DNA of 46,728 nucleotides from Mesorhizobium escarrei (GTDB lineage: Bacteria > Pseudomonadota > Alphaproteobacteria > Rhizobiales > Rhizobiaceae): positions 1-46,728 of the forward strand of contig NZ_CAKXZT010000148.1 of assembly GCF_935825525.1 (NCBI RefSeq), in the 5' to 3' direction. The notes beneath the pieces are model-generated. The model was not told the DNA's origin. It made no database searches and was given only the letters and a program-made list of their open reading frames with translations. The translations under genes and the position numbers were made by a program. Numbering within the stretch: the first letter of the stretch is position 1; the number at the start of each line of letters is the position of its first letter. This document shows positions 18,398-26,103 of the stretch, one piece after another.

Positions 18398-18795
18398 GCC
18401 ACACCGAACAGGATAAACACTCGCATTACGCGGACACCGCCCCGGGCGACGAGAGCCTCGACGGATACGAGGCTGCCGAAGATGTCGGGACTTATCTGAT
18501 CGGGCTAGGGCTGGCAACGCTGCTTACCCTGGTGTCCTTCTTCATCTCGCGCACCACGCTGGTTTGGGAACCGAGCATTCCTGTCGCACTGGCCGTCCTC
18601 GCGATCGCCCAGATGGGCGTTCACCTCGTCTTTTTCCTCCACATCACGACCGGCCCCGACAACGTCAACAACGTCCTGGCGCTTGCCTTTGGTGTGTTGA
18701 TCGTTCTGCTGGTCATCGTCGGTTCGCTCTGGATTATGGCACATATGAACCACAACATGATGCCCATGGATCAGATCATGCAGATGCAGAGCTGA
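18394..18795 (+). CDS. cyoD: cytochrome bo-type quinol oxidase subunit IV
   Basis: This 133-residue small subunit has a hydrophilic acidic N-terminus and three helices (YLIGLGLATLLTLVSFFISR, IPVALAVLAIAQMGVHLVFF, LALAFGVLIVLLVIVGSLWI) and ends Met-rich (HMNHNMMPMDQIMQMQS). It supports assembly of CuB in subunit I in the E. coli enzyme. Start at ATG 18394 within the cyoC stop. No cyoE (heme O synthase) or SURF1 gene follows; the neighbouring gene is on the opposite strand, so heme O supply must come from elsewhere. Confidence 0.93.
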   Translation: MSHTEQDKHSHYADTAPGDESLDGYEAAEDVGTYLIGLGLATLLTLVSFFISRTTLVWEPSIPVALAVLAIAQMGVHLVFFLHITTGPDNVNNVLALAFGVLIVLLVIVGSLWIMAHMNHNMMPMDQIMQMQS

Positions 18796-18900
18796 CCCCG
18801 AGCGAGACCGAGGCGATCGATCGCGACGAGCTACAGGATGCCAGAGCGCGCAGCTGTGCGTCGTCGGAATAATTGTCTCAGCTCGCCCTTCGTCATCTTC

Positions 18901-20403
18901 TCATGACATTGCAGCGGCGTTCGCCCTCTGAGAAAAGCCGAGCCTCGCGAGCCCGGCCCGGGTCTCCGGACAGCTCATGAACAGGCGCCACAGGAGCCCG
19001 CTCCGGTAGTTCTCGATCATGGCTACGATCGGGCCCTGATCAATGGCGAGGTAGGAGTCCGCGTACCAATCCATTGCCGGACTGAATGCGTCCCTGAAGC
19101 CATATTCCCCCCAGAGCCGGTCGCCTCGCGAAGCGAAGTGGCGTAGCGCCCGTTTGCTCTCCGCCGGGGCGTAGGGAAAGCAGCCGAGGGCACCGGTCGG
19201 AGCGATCACGCCGCAGTCCCGATCGGGAGCGTGCGCGACGTAGCCGTGGATACTATCGCTCGCGGTCAGACCCCAACACTCGGCGCTATAACCGTCGAAT
19301 TTCTCGGGATTGCGGATGCAGTGCGCCTGGTTGATGCGCGTAAAGGCGACGTTCTGCTGCCAATAGTCGGCGTAGCAGTCCCGAAGCCGCCTTGGATCGA
19401 GGCCCAGGAACGAATAGTGCCCAAAGAAAAGGGGCCCTCCGTGATCGGGTCCGAGGGGGAGCGTGACGCCATCGAAGCTTCGGCCGTTGGCGAAGGCTTG
19501 GCCTGCCGTCCAGCCGCAGTGATAGACACTCGGCGCGATTGGATACCGTGGCGCCGCCGCCGCGAGGACGAATGTGATCAGGCACTCGTTCCAGCCGTTG
19601 ATCGGGTGTTCCATCGCCCATCCGTGCACCGGGCTCCAATGCCAAAAGAGCGAGTCGGAGCCGCGGGCGAACCAGTCCCATTCGACATCCTGCCACAGTG
19701 CATTGATAAGACTGCGCAAGAAACACTCCTTGGCTTCCGTGCCTCGGAAATATTGCCGCGCTGAAAGAAGCCCCACCATCAAATATGCTGTCTCAACAAT
19801 GTCGCCACCGTCGTCGTGGTGACTGAACGGTATGGTTCGGCCGCTGTCGCCATCCATCCAGTGAGGAAAGGCACCGTGGTGGCGCTCGGCCTCGCAGAGA
19901 AAGCATACCATTGTAGTCAGGCGATCCAGAGCAGCTTGCCGGTCGATCCATCCGCGCTCCACGCCAGCAAGTATCGCCATGATGCCGAAGCCGGAACCAC
20001 CGGTCGTGACGATATGCGGTGTCGCATTGCTCCGCTCTCTCGCGAGGCCGCTCGTCGGATGGCCAAAATCCCAGAAATATCGGAGCGTCTGTTGCTGCAC
20101 GATGTCGAGGAGTTCGTCCAGACGCGCGTCCGGGTGGGGGGTACCGGTATGCTTGCGGCCGATGGAAATCCTGGGCAGTGTTTCGGTCCTGACCACAACA
20201 TGCGCGCCTCTGCCGCCAACGCCGCGGGCGAGGGAGCTCGGTCCTTGATCGGGAGACAGCCACTCGCTCTTCGCGCTGAGCGCACGCAATGCCGTGTTCG
20301 GCAAGCGGCCGTGTGGTGTTGATGTCCTGCCCTTGAACACGTTGCCAGGAGTTTCGAAGAGCGCGAACGGGTCAGTGTTTGTCAGGAGCGACTTCGTCAA
20401 CAT
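18901..20403 (-). CDS. glucoamylase-like (PF10091, GH144-type) protein
   Basis: This 500-residue protein of the family once called putative glucoamylase includes bacterial endo-beta-1,2-glucanases (GH144) and the C-terminal domain of cyclic beta-1,2-glucan synthase. Recognisable segments are LDIVQQQTLRYFWDFGHPTS, TTGGSGFGIMAILAGVERGW, GGDIVETAYLMVGLLSARQY, WHWSPVHGWAMEHPINGWNE, GGPLFFGHYSFLGLDPRRL, CWGLTASDSIHGYVAHAPD, YGFRDAFSPAMDWYADSYLA and IDQGPIVAMIENYRSGLLW. About 100 low-similarity residues precede the domain and no signal peptide is evident. Possible targets are beta-1,2-glucans, common in rhizobial periplasm, but specificity is inferred. It stands alone, tail-to-tail with cyoD. Confidence 0.85.
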   Translation of the reverse strand: MLTKSLLTNTDPFALFETPGNVFKGRTSTPHGRLPNTALRALSAKSEWLSPDQGPSSLARGVGGRGAHVVVRTETLPRISIGRKHTGTPHPDARLDELLDIVQQQTLRYFWDFGHPTSGLARERSNATPHIVTTGGSGFGIMAILAGVERGWIDRQAALDRLTTMVCFLCEAERHHGAFPHWMDGDSGRTIPFSHHDDGGDIVETAYLMVGLLSARQYFRGTEAKECFLRSLINALWQDVEWDWFARGSDSLFWHWSPVHGWAMEHPINGWNECLITFVLAAAAPRYPIAPSVYHCGWTAGQAFANGRSFDGVTLPLGPDHGGPLFFGHYSFLGLDPRRLRDCYADYWQQNVAFTRINQAHCIRNPEKFDGYSAECWGLTASDSIHGYVAHAPDRDCGVIAPTGALGCFPYAPAESKRALRHFASRGDRLWGEYGFRDAFSPAMDWYADSYLAIDQGPIVAMIENYRSGLLWRLFMSCPETRAGLARLGFSQRANAAAMS

Positions 20404-20809
20404 GGTTTCGCACCGTCAGATTTTCGCTCCTCCGCCCGTTATCGGGCGACCGGCTCCTCTTTTGATGTCAGTGTAGTTCCCCGGTGACGAACCACTCCAT
20501 CGTACGTGGGTAGGCGGGGATCGTACGTGCGTAGGAGGGGATAAAGTGTTGGTCTGGAAGGCTCATACCTTGGTGTGACGCCGACGCCGCGCGGGAATGC
20601 CGCTGCCACCTCCAACTAGGCGTCTGGTTGATCGACTACATTGCTGCCGCGACTGATCGCGCTATCTTTCTATCGATGATTACGAAATCCCATAGGAAGG
20701 AGCAGTGCTGGTGCTAATGCTGGCCATTCATAAGTTGGCTTGATGGATCGAGACTCCCGCATGACCATCGGGAAAACACCCGGCTTGACCGTTTGATCAC
20801 CGGAGTACT
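20404..20809. other. intergenic region between glucanase-like gene and sensor kinase
   Basis: About 400 bases with no gene seen. It holds the 5' region of the minus-strand glucanase-like gene and the tandem repeat at 20499-20540. The rest (20541-20809) is featureless to me and contains short frames only. Confidence 0.5.
20499..20540. repeat. tandem 21-bp repeat, operator-like
   Basis: Two adjacent 21-bp units differ at 2 positions; each begins ATCGTACGTG and ends in a G-run (GGCGGGG or GGAGGGG). The period of two helical turns would place two bound proteins on the same face of DNA. It lies about 95 bases upstream of the glucanase-like start codon. Confidence 0.6.
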
Positions 20810-22189
20810 TTAGGAACGCATGCTGGTAGGGAATTTGACGATCACCGCCAGGCCGGGGTGGCGGTCTCCCAGCGCAATGGATGCCCCGTGCAGATCGGCG
20901 ATCGCATGGACAAGGCTAAGACCAAGACCGCTCCCGGGCGTCGAGCGGCTGTTGTCCAGCCGATACAGCCGTTGAAATACCTTCTCGCGCTCCTCGGCTG
21001 GAATCCCTGGGCCATTATCGCCGACTTCGGCAACGATGCGGTTGCCCTGCCGGGTCACCGACAAGTCGATGGCGGTGCCCGGCGGACAATGCCGCAGGGC
21101 ATTTTCCACCAGGTTGGCGAACATCTGCGTCAGCAGTTCCCAATCGCCATGGATTTGGCATTCCGCGCCCTGAAAGATCTTTGCCGAGAGCGACATTCCG
21201 TCATCTTCGGCGACGCTCGCATAGATTTCGGCAATGGTTTTGACAACGCCATTGACGTCCAGATCGATGAAGCGCGCCTTCCGTGCTCCGGCCTCGATCT
21301 GGGCGATGCGCAGAAGGGCATCGAACGTCTCGTTGATTTGAAGTCCCTCGGCGCGCGCTTCCGCCAGTTCATCGGAAACGTCCTGGCCTGATGCGATCTT
21401 GTCGGCGGCGCCCTCCAAAATCATCTGCAGGCGGTTCAGCGGCGTCTTCAAATCATGTGCAATGTTGGAACTAACCTGTTTCATGCCTTCGACAAGCGCC
21501 GACAGCCGATCGAGCGCGGCATTCACCTGGGCAGAGACCTCATCGATATCGTCCCCGTTGCCAATGAGGGGAATGCGGGCGTCAAGCCGCCCATGGGAGA
21601 CGTCGACCATCGTAGCGGCGATTCCGTCGAGGCGACGCTGGACGCGGGAGGCGAGCAAGGCGCCGCCGGTTACCGCCAAGCCAGCAATAATGAAGGTTGC
21701 CCAACCGAAGCTCATCAGGATGATGGTTTCCAGTTCCTCGGTTTCGGACAGGCTGAACGCAACCGTAAGATTGTTTCCCCCAACCGAACCGGAATAGGCC
21801 CGATACATGGTATCGGCAGGTACACCCGGCAGTGCGGCATTGAACATCGAAAAGCCGTCGGGAAGGCCTGCCGCAGTGACGTTTCCGGCCAGATGATCGC
21901 CAGCCGGACCGGTCAGCGAGAACAGCTGCTCTTTTTTCGTGCTGAGCTTGGAATGGCTGTCGACCGCGGCAACCAGGTCCTCCAGATCGTGTTCGGCGTA
22001 CGTCGCCGCCACGACCGAAAAAGTGTCCCTGACGGATTCATCGAGCCGCTCGGCAAGATCGGCGCTCATCAGCTGATAGGCAATGGCGCCCGACAGGACA
22101 AAGGCAAGCACGAACAGGAAGGCGAAGGTCAATGCGAGTCGGAAAGGCGTGCTGCGAAGCAGGTTGAAACGCGGTCTAAAGCGGCGCAT
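20810..22189 (-). CDS. HAMP-type sensor histidine kinase
   Basis: This 459-residue inner-membrane kinase has TM1 at about 17-40 (LTFAFLFVLAFVLSGAIAYQ), a periplasmic sensor segment of about 115 residues, TM2 at about 155-180 and a HAMP linker (RRLDGIAATMVDVSHGRLDA). HisKA carries H245 (SSNIAHDLKTPLNRL) and HATPase has the boxes NLVENALRHC, GDNGPGIP and GSGLGLSLVHAIADLHG. The frame is open further upstream, but ATG 22189 is chosen because it overlaps the end of the regulator gene by 14 bases and begins the usual N-terminus. It is the cognate kinase of the OmpR-type regulator just upstream. The signal is unknown; neighbouring cytochrome b561 and exported proteins suggest an envelope redox or metal cue. 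Confidence 0.92.
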   Translation of the reverse strand: MRRFRPRFNLLRSTPFRLALTFAFLFVLAFVLSGAIAYQLMSADLAERLDESVRDTFSVVAATYAEHDLEDLVAAVDSHSKLSTKKEQLFSLTGPAGDHLAGNVTAAGLPDGFSMFNAALPGVPADTMYRAYSGSVGGNNLTVAFSLSETEELETIILMSFGWATFIIAGLAVTGGALLASRVQRRLDGIAATMVDVSHGRLDARIPLIGNGDDIDEVSAQVNAALDRLSALVEGMKQVSSNIAHDLKTPLNRLQMILEGAADKIASGQDVSDELAEARAEGLQINETFDALLRIAQIEAGARKARFIDLDVNGVVKTIAEIYASVAEDDGMSLSAKIFQGAECQIHGDWELLTQMFANLVENALRHCPPGTAIDLSVTRQGNRIVAEVGDNGPGIPAEEREKVFQRLYRLDNSRSTPGSGLGLSLVHAIADLHGASIALGDRHPGLAVIVKFPTSMRS

Positions 22190-22853
22190 GCAAACTGTAG
22201 CCAGTGTTGCGGACAGTGTGGATAAGCTGGGTTTCGAACGGCTTGTCGATCTTGGCCCGCAGCCGGCTAATATGGGTCTCGACCACGCTGGTCTTGGGAT
22301 CGAAATGGAAGTCCCAGACGCGTTCAAGCAGCATGGTTCGGGTGATGACGCGCCCTTCGCCGCGCATCAGGACTTCGAGGAGGCTGAATTCCCGCGGCTG
22401 GAGGTCGATCGCCTGGCCCTGCCGCGTAACACGGCGCATGATCAGATCCATTTCGAGATCGGAGACCCGCAAAGTGGTCTTCTGCTCCTGTGCAGCAGGC
22501 CGGCGGCCAAGGGCGTTGATGCGGGCGAGCAACTCGGAAAAGGCGAATGGCTTGACGAGATAGTCGTCGCCGCCGGCCTCAAGGCCTTCGACCCGGTCGT
22601 CGACGCCGCCGACCGAGGTCAAGAAGATCGCCGGTGTCCGCACCCCGGCGGCGCGGACCGCCTTGATCATCGACAGGCCGTCCAGGCCGGGGATCATTCG
22701 ATCCGCAACGATCACGTCATAGGCGCCGCGTGTCGCCGCGAAAAGCCCGTCATGCCCATCGCGCAGCAGATCGCAAACATGCCCGGCCTCGGTCAATCCC
22801 TTGACGACATAGTCGGCCGTCCGTCGGTCGTCCTCAACAAGCAGAAGTCGCAT
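22176..22853 (-). CDS. OmpR/PhoB-family response regulator
   Basis: This 225-residue regulator has a receiver (RLLLVEDDRRTADYVVKGL; phospho-acceptor at about D51 in VIVADRMIPGLDG; Lys in YLVKPFAFSEL) and a winged-helix DNA-binding domain (LQPREFSLLEVLMRGEGRVI, TSVVETHISRLRAKIDKPF, IHTVRNTGYSLHAPL). ATG 22853 starts the domain exactly. The Shine-Dalgarno (GGAAC) is weak. It is translationally coupled to the kinase (14-base overlap). A palindrome plus direct repeats at 25035-25075, upstream of the first gene of the cluster, is a reasonable candidate binding site. Confidence 0.93.
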   Translation of the reverse strand: MRLLLVEDDRRTADYVVKGLTEAGHVCDLLRDGHDGLFAATRGAYDVIVADRMIPGLDGLSMIKAVRAAGVRTPAIFLTSVGGVDDRVEGLEAGGDDYLVKPFAFSELLARINALGRRPAAQEQKTTLRVSDLEMDLIMRRVTRQGQAIDLQPREFSLLEVLMRGEGRVITRTMLLERVWDFHFDPKTSVVETHISRLRAKIDKPFETQLIHTVRNTGYSLHAPL

Positions 22854-22892
22854 CGTTGTTCCGGTCTGTTGCCGAGACTTTATCATAGCACG

Positions 22893-23204
22893 CTACCACC
22901 GGCGGCGATCTGTTCCTAGAATGTACGGAATCACGAGCCGAGAAACCCCAGCAACCTCCGCGTCGTACCATGGCTGACCGGGCGTTTCGCAGCGCAAATT
23001 GATGATCGTGGCAATGTGGTACTTGTTGCGGTAGGCCCTGATCTCGTCTGCCGACGGCTGAGCCGATCGATAGACCTCACTGGCAACGATCGCGTGAAAT
23101 TGTTGCTCAGGTGAGACGCCGGCCAGGGCGCAACCGGCAAAAGCAAGCACGCAAACCAGAGCCACCACCCAAGCTTTGATCGAAACTCGCCGCGAACTTG
23201 TCAT
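22893..23204 (-). pseudogene. truncated dual-specificity-phosphatase-like exported protein
   Basis: The gene starts at ATG 23204 (GGAAAGG upstream) with a signal or lipoprotein-like leader (SIKAWVVALVCVLAFAGCAL). It then shows the first part of a tyrosine/dual-specificity phosphatase-like fold: VYRSAQPSADEIRAYRNKY and IATIINLRCETPGQPWYDAE. It ends after 103 residues with a run of unrelated residues (ILGTDRRRW). The part that would hold the HCxxGxxR catalytic loop, normally about 60 residues further on, is absent. The stop lies only 39 bases from the regulator start, so a deletion between the two genes is likely. It sits between cytochrome b561 and the regulator on the same strand. It is probably inactive as a phosphatase. 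Confidence 0.7.
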
Positions 23205-23251
23205 TGGCTGCCTTTCCGTCACGGCTTGATGCCTTTGCATATGGTCCGAAT

Positions 23252-23761
23252 TCATCTGGCCGGATCTCGCGCGGGGATGAGCATCTTGCGCAGCACGGCG
23301 TCCTTCAGAACAAAATGATGGAAGAGTGCGGCACCGGCATGAACGCAGATCAGGACGATGAACACCGGCTTTGCCCAGCCATGAATATCGCCCATCCAGC
23401 CCCAGACATAGAAGGCCAGAAGCCCGGAAACGGGGACGGCGACAAGAAGGCAATAGAAGAGCACATGCGTTGTGCGTGAGGCGAAAGCCATCCATTTCGG
23501 CATTGTCGATTGGGCCTTGGGCGCGCCGACGAAGAGCCGGACGGCCGGACGCACGAAGACCAGCAACAGGATCGACAAGCCGACCCAGTAGTGGGCGGAT
23601 TCCATAGTCTGCTCGTAGGACGACAGTTGGCGCACGTCCGCCGCCGCATCGACATAAGTCGTCATGCTTTCCCCGAACAGGAGCTGGAACAGGACAAGCA
23701 CGGCTATCGTCCAATGCAGGCCAATCTGGAGACCGCTATAACCGGATTTCTCGGAATTCAT
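23252..23761 (-). CDS. cytochrome b561-family membrane protein
   Basis: This 169-residue four-helix di-heme membrane cytochrome passes electrons within the inner membrane, often to or from quinones. The family segments are YSGLQIGLHWTIAVLVLFQL (first His ligand in helix 1), SAHYWVGLSILLLVFVRPAV, ASRTTHVLFYCLLVAVPVSG and HAGAALFHHFVLKDAVLRKM at the C-terminus. Spacing of the histidines across helices fits the b561/CybB type. It lies 47 bases upstream of the truncated phosphatase-like gene and 79 bases downstream of the repeat-built membrane protein gene, all on the minus strand. Confidence 0.9.
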   Translation of the reverse strand: MNSEKSGYSGLQIGLHWTIAVLVLFQLLFGESMTTYVDAAADVRQLSSYEQTMESAHYWVGLSILLLVFVRPAVRLFVGAPKAQSTMPKWMAFASRTTHVLFYCLLVAVPVSGLLAFYVWGWMGDIHGWAKPVFIVLICVHAGAALFHHFVLKDAVLRKMLIPARDPAR

Positions 23762-23840
23762 TTCTTATGTCCATGAGGGGAGTGCAATCGCCACCAATGG
23801 CAACGCCAAGGCAGGGGGCGGTTGGAGTTTTGGCGCGTTC

Positions 23841-24662
23841 TCATTGCGTGCGGCCACTCAAGTGGACTTCGTCGACCCCGCCGGCGTTCTTCTTCAGGGT
23901 CATGTAGAGGACAAGAGCGACGATGCAGCCCAGGAAGATCGTGCTGGTCAAGGTGGTGCCAAAGCCCAGCCCGCCATATTCGGCCGGTTGCGAGAGAAGG
24001 TCGCCGAACGAGGCGCCAAGCGGCCGGGTCAGGATGTAGGCGAGCCAGAAGGCGAGGATGCCGTCCAGCTTGAGCACATAGTAGGCAAAGGCGATGAGCG
24101 CGATCACGCCGCCAAACAACAGGCCGGTGGTCAGGTAACCCATGTCGAAGGTTTCAGCGGCCAGATCCCCTGCCGCGGTTCCCAGCGAGAAGGTGAAGAG
24201 GATGGCCAGCCAGTAGAAGATCTCACGCTTCGTCGTGAAGATGGTGTGGATCGACAGGGTTCTTTCGCTGGCGTACCAGACCGCGAATGTCGCGGCGAGC
24301 GCAACGCTGAACGCGATCGTCGTCGTTTGCAGCCGCACACCGAAATTGTCGACGAGATTGTCGCTAATCAGCGTGCCGACCACGCTGATTAGCACGACCG
24401 CCAGCCAATACGCCCACGGCACGTAGCGTTTCCGCGCGAACTGCAGGATGAGGACGACGATCAGGATGCCGGTCATGATCAGCGACGTGGCCGTCAAGCC
24501 GAGGCCGAGATTGACGGCGAGATAGTCGGCCGCCGTTTCGCCCATGGTCACCGCCATTAGCTTGATTAGCCAGAAATCGACGGTGACATCAGGCACCCTG
24601 TTGAGGGCTGGGGGAACCCTGTTGAGAGCAGGTGCGGCACGTTGGATGGTTGGCGAGAGCAT
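23841..24662 (-). CDS. multi-spanning membrane protein of the COG4705 type
   Basis: This 273-residue inner-membrane protein has about eight hydrophobic helices. A short motif of the form G-x(4)-D with following hydrophobics recurs four times: TMGETAADYLAV, VVGTLISDNLVDNF, SLGTAAGDLAAE and PLGASFGDLLSQ. This suggests internal duplication and a symmetric pore or carrier. It resembles the uncharacterised membrane-anchored proteins of COG4705, whose function is unknown. The ATG at 24662 follows CAGGA. The N-terminus carries a small duplication (ALNRVPPALNRVP), probably recent slippage. It is the first intact gene of the cluster ending with the two-component system. Confidence 0.8.
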   Translation of the reverse strand: MLSPTIQRAAPALNRVPPALNRVPDVTVDFWLIKLMAVTMGETAADYLAVNLGLGLTATSLIMTGILIVVLILQFARKRYVPWAYWLAVVLISVVGTLISDNLVDNFGVRLQTTTIAFSVALAATFAVWYASERTLSIHTIFTTKREIFYWLAILFTFSLGTAAGDLAAETFDMGYLTTGLLFGGVIALIAFAYYVLKLDGILAFWLAYILTRPLGASFGDLLSQPAEYGGLGFGTTLTSTIFLGCIVALVLYMTLKKNAGGVDEVHLSGRTQ

Positions 24663-24690
24663 CGCGGTATCCTGTCATTGAGGGGCGGAC

Positions 24691-24932
24691 TTACTTGCCC
24701 ATGACCTTCATGGCCTGAGCGAAAAAGTCGTCGTCGGCGTTGCAGCGCTCGATGCCCTTGGTCTCCAGCTCGGAAACCTCTGTCTTATCCGCATCACTGA
24801 GTTTCGCCGCGGCCTCTGCTGCGCGCAGGCTCTTGAGCGTATCTTCGCAGGGCGCCGTGGCGGCGGACGCAGATGAAATCGGGTTGGCGATGCAACCGCA
24901 CCGAGCGCGAGGGCGAAAACCAGTCTGTTCAT
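24691..24932 (-). pseudogene. small exported protein, frameshifted in the signal peptide
   Basis: The reading begins at ATG 24932 with MNRLVFALALGAVA. At about 24885-24893 it must change by one base to continue as ANPISSASAATAPCEDTLKS, then LRAAEAAAKLSDADKTEVSE, and end FFAQAMKVMGK. Joined, this gives a typical small periplasmic protein of about 79 residues with a good signal peptide and two Cys (CED, RCN). As given, the frame is broken: either a recent one-base loss or a sequencing error. It is the first gene of the minus-strand cluster, 28 bases before the COG4705-type gene. I do not recognise the family by name. Confidence 0.6.
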
Positions 24933-25034
24933 GTGATGTTTTCCCTGTTTGGCGCCGGTCTGCCGGCAGCTCGATCAAGCTCCGACCGGCATCAGGACGG
25001 TAGGGATGCGATTTCACCGGCATCTGTCCGGTGT

Positions 25035-25075
25035 CTTACATCTTTGTAAGAATGGGCAAATCCGTAAGAATGGGC
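25035..25075. promoter_or_regulatory. palindrome plus direct repeats, candidate regulator binding site
   Basis: CTTACA-N4-TGTAAG (25035-25050) is a perfect inverted repeat. GTAAGAATGGGC occurs twice (25046-25057 and 25064-25075), 18 bases apart. The site lies between the divergent minus cluster (start 24932) and the plus-strand methyltransferase-like gene (start 25208), where an OmpR-type regulator would act. Confidence 0.5.
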
Positions 25076-25207
25076 GCGGAGGCGACAAAATCCCGACGAA
25101 CGCCTCGTCATGAACTCGCCATGAATCGGCAGAAAGGATTGTGGCTTGCAATGGGCAACAACGTCCCTGCCGAATTCACAGGCTTGCCGGAGTGAGGGAA
25201 AACGCTA

Positions 25208-25840
25208 ATGGCCAATGTTTTTCCCAACCCAGCACTAAAGGCGTTCGACCAGCGCAAACGCCTGATCGTCGTTCGGATCGTCGCAGTCGTGGCCATAGCC
25301 CTGCTGCTCTTTGGAAAGCCCCTCTTGACCGAGGGATCGGAAGGACACGAGCTCATTGAACAGCTCGGTTTCATCCTCATCCTGATCTGCGTCGGCGGGC
25401 GCCTGTGGAGCATTCTCTACGTCGGTGGCAAGAAGAACGACGAGCTGATTTCCGTGGGGCCATTTTCGATGACCCAGAACCCGCTATATTTCTTCTCCAC
25501 GATCGGCGCGGTGGGCATCGGATTGATGTTCGGATCCGTGTTGGCGGCCGTCGCATTGGGCTTGGCCAGCTACATCGTTTTTCGGGTGACTGCGCGCAAG
25601 GAAGCCGACTATCTCCTGGGGAAATTCGGCATCGCCTATGGTGCCCATGCAGAGCGGACGCCACGGTTTTGGCCGAACCCGTTTCTGTTTCGCGACCAGG
25701 CCGAATGGCAGTTCTCAACCCATGCGTTGAAGCGGACATTCTATGACGGGCTCTATTTCCTCGCCGTCTTCCCGGCGATCGAAGTGATCGAGTACTTCAG
25801 GGCCAGCGGCATTCTGCCGACATTGTTCACCCTCTATTGA
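25208..25840 (+). CDS. isoprenylcysteine carboxyl methyltransferase-like membrane protein
   Basis: This 210-residue inner-membrane protein resembles the ICMT/phospholipid N-methyltransferase superfamily. It has several helices, the SAM-binding-side segment VGPFSMTQNPLYFFSTIGAV (compare the RxPxY region of the family, here TQNPLYF) and the late ARKEADYLLGKFGIAYGAHA, including the conserved Glu. Bacterial members methylate small or lipid substrates, mostly unknown. ATG 25208 follows GAGGGAAAA. It is transcribed away from the minus cluster, sharing the intergenic repeat region, which hints at common control. Confidence 0.8.
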   Translation: MANVFPNPALKAFDQRKRLIVVRIVAVVAIALLLFGKPLLTEGSEGHELIEQLGFILILICVGGRLWSILYVGGKKNDELISVGPFSMTQNPLYFFSTIGAVGIGLMFGSVLAAVALGLASYIVFRVTARKEADYLLGKFGIAYGAHAERTPRFWPNPFLFRDQAEWQFSTHALKRTFYDGLYFLAVFPAIEVIEYFRASGILPTLFTLY

Positions 25841-25893
25841 TGAGAGCCTGACCGGGTTCCACCTCTCGTTTACGCGGACTTCGGGGTCATGGT

Positions 25894-26103
25894 CTAGCGT
25901 CCGCGCGTCGCGCGGCGGACGCTGTGGGCTAAGATAGCGAGGCAGCCGACCAGCAGCAGGATGCCACCAAGCAATGGCGGTATGGCAAGAAACTTTACCG
26001 CCAATGTCACCGCCGCAGTCAGGATCAGCGTTAGCGATGCCAGATTGCCGTCGTCGACGAACATGCCGACGACTTCCTTGATGGCCAGCCTGGCAACGTT
26101 CAT
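25894..26103 (-). CDS. small two-helix membrane protein
   Basis: This 69-residue protein has hydrophobic segments LASLTLILTAAVTLAVKFLA and LLGGILLLVGCLAILAHSV, with a basic C-terminus (RRATRGR). Its ATG overlaps the stop of the upstream gene by four bases (ATGA), which supports it being real and co-produced. No family is recognised. It may be an accessory subunit of the membrane protein encoded just before it. Confidence 0.75.
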   Translation of the reverse strand: MNVARLAIKEVVGMFVDDGNLASLTLILTAAVTLAVKFLAIPPLLGGILLLVGCLAILAHSVRRATRGR

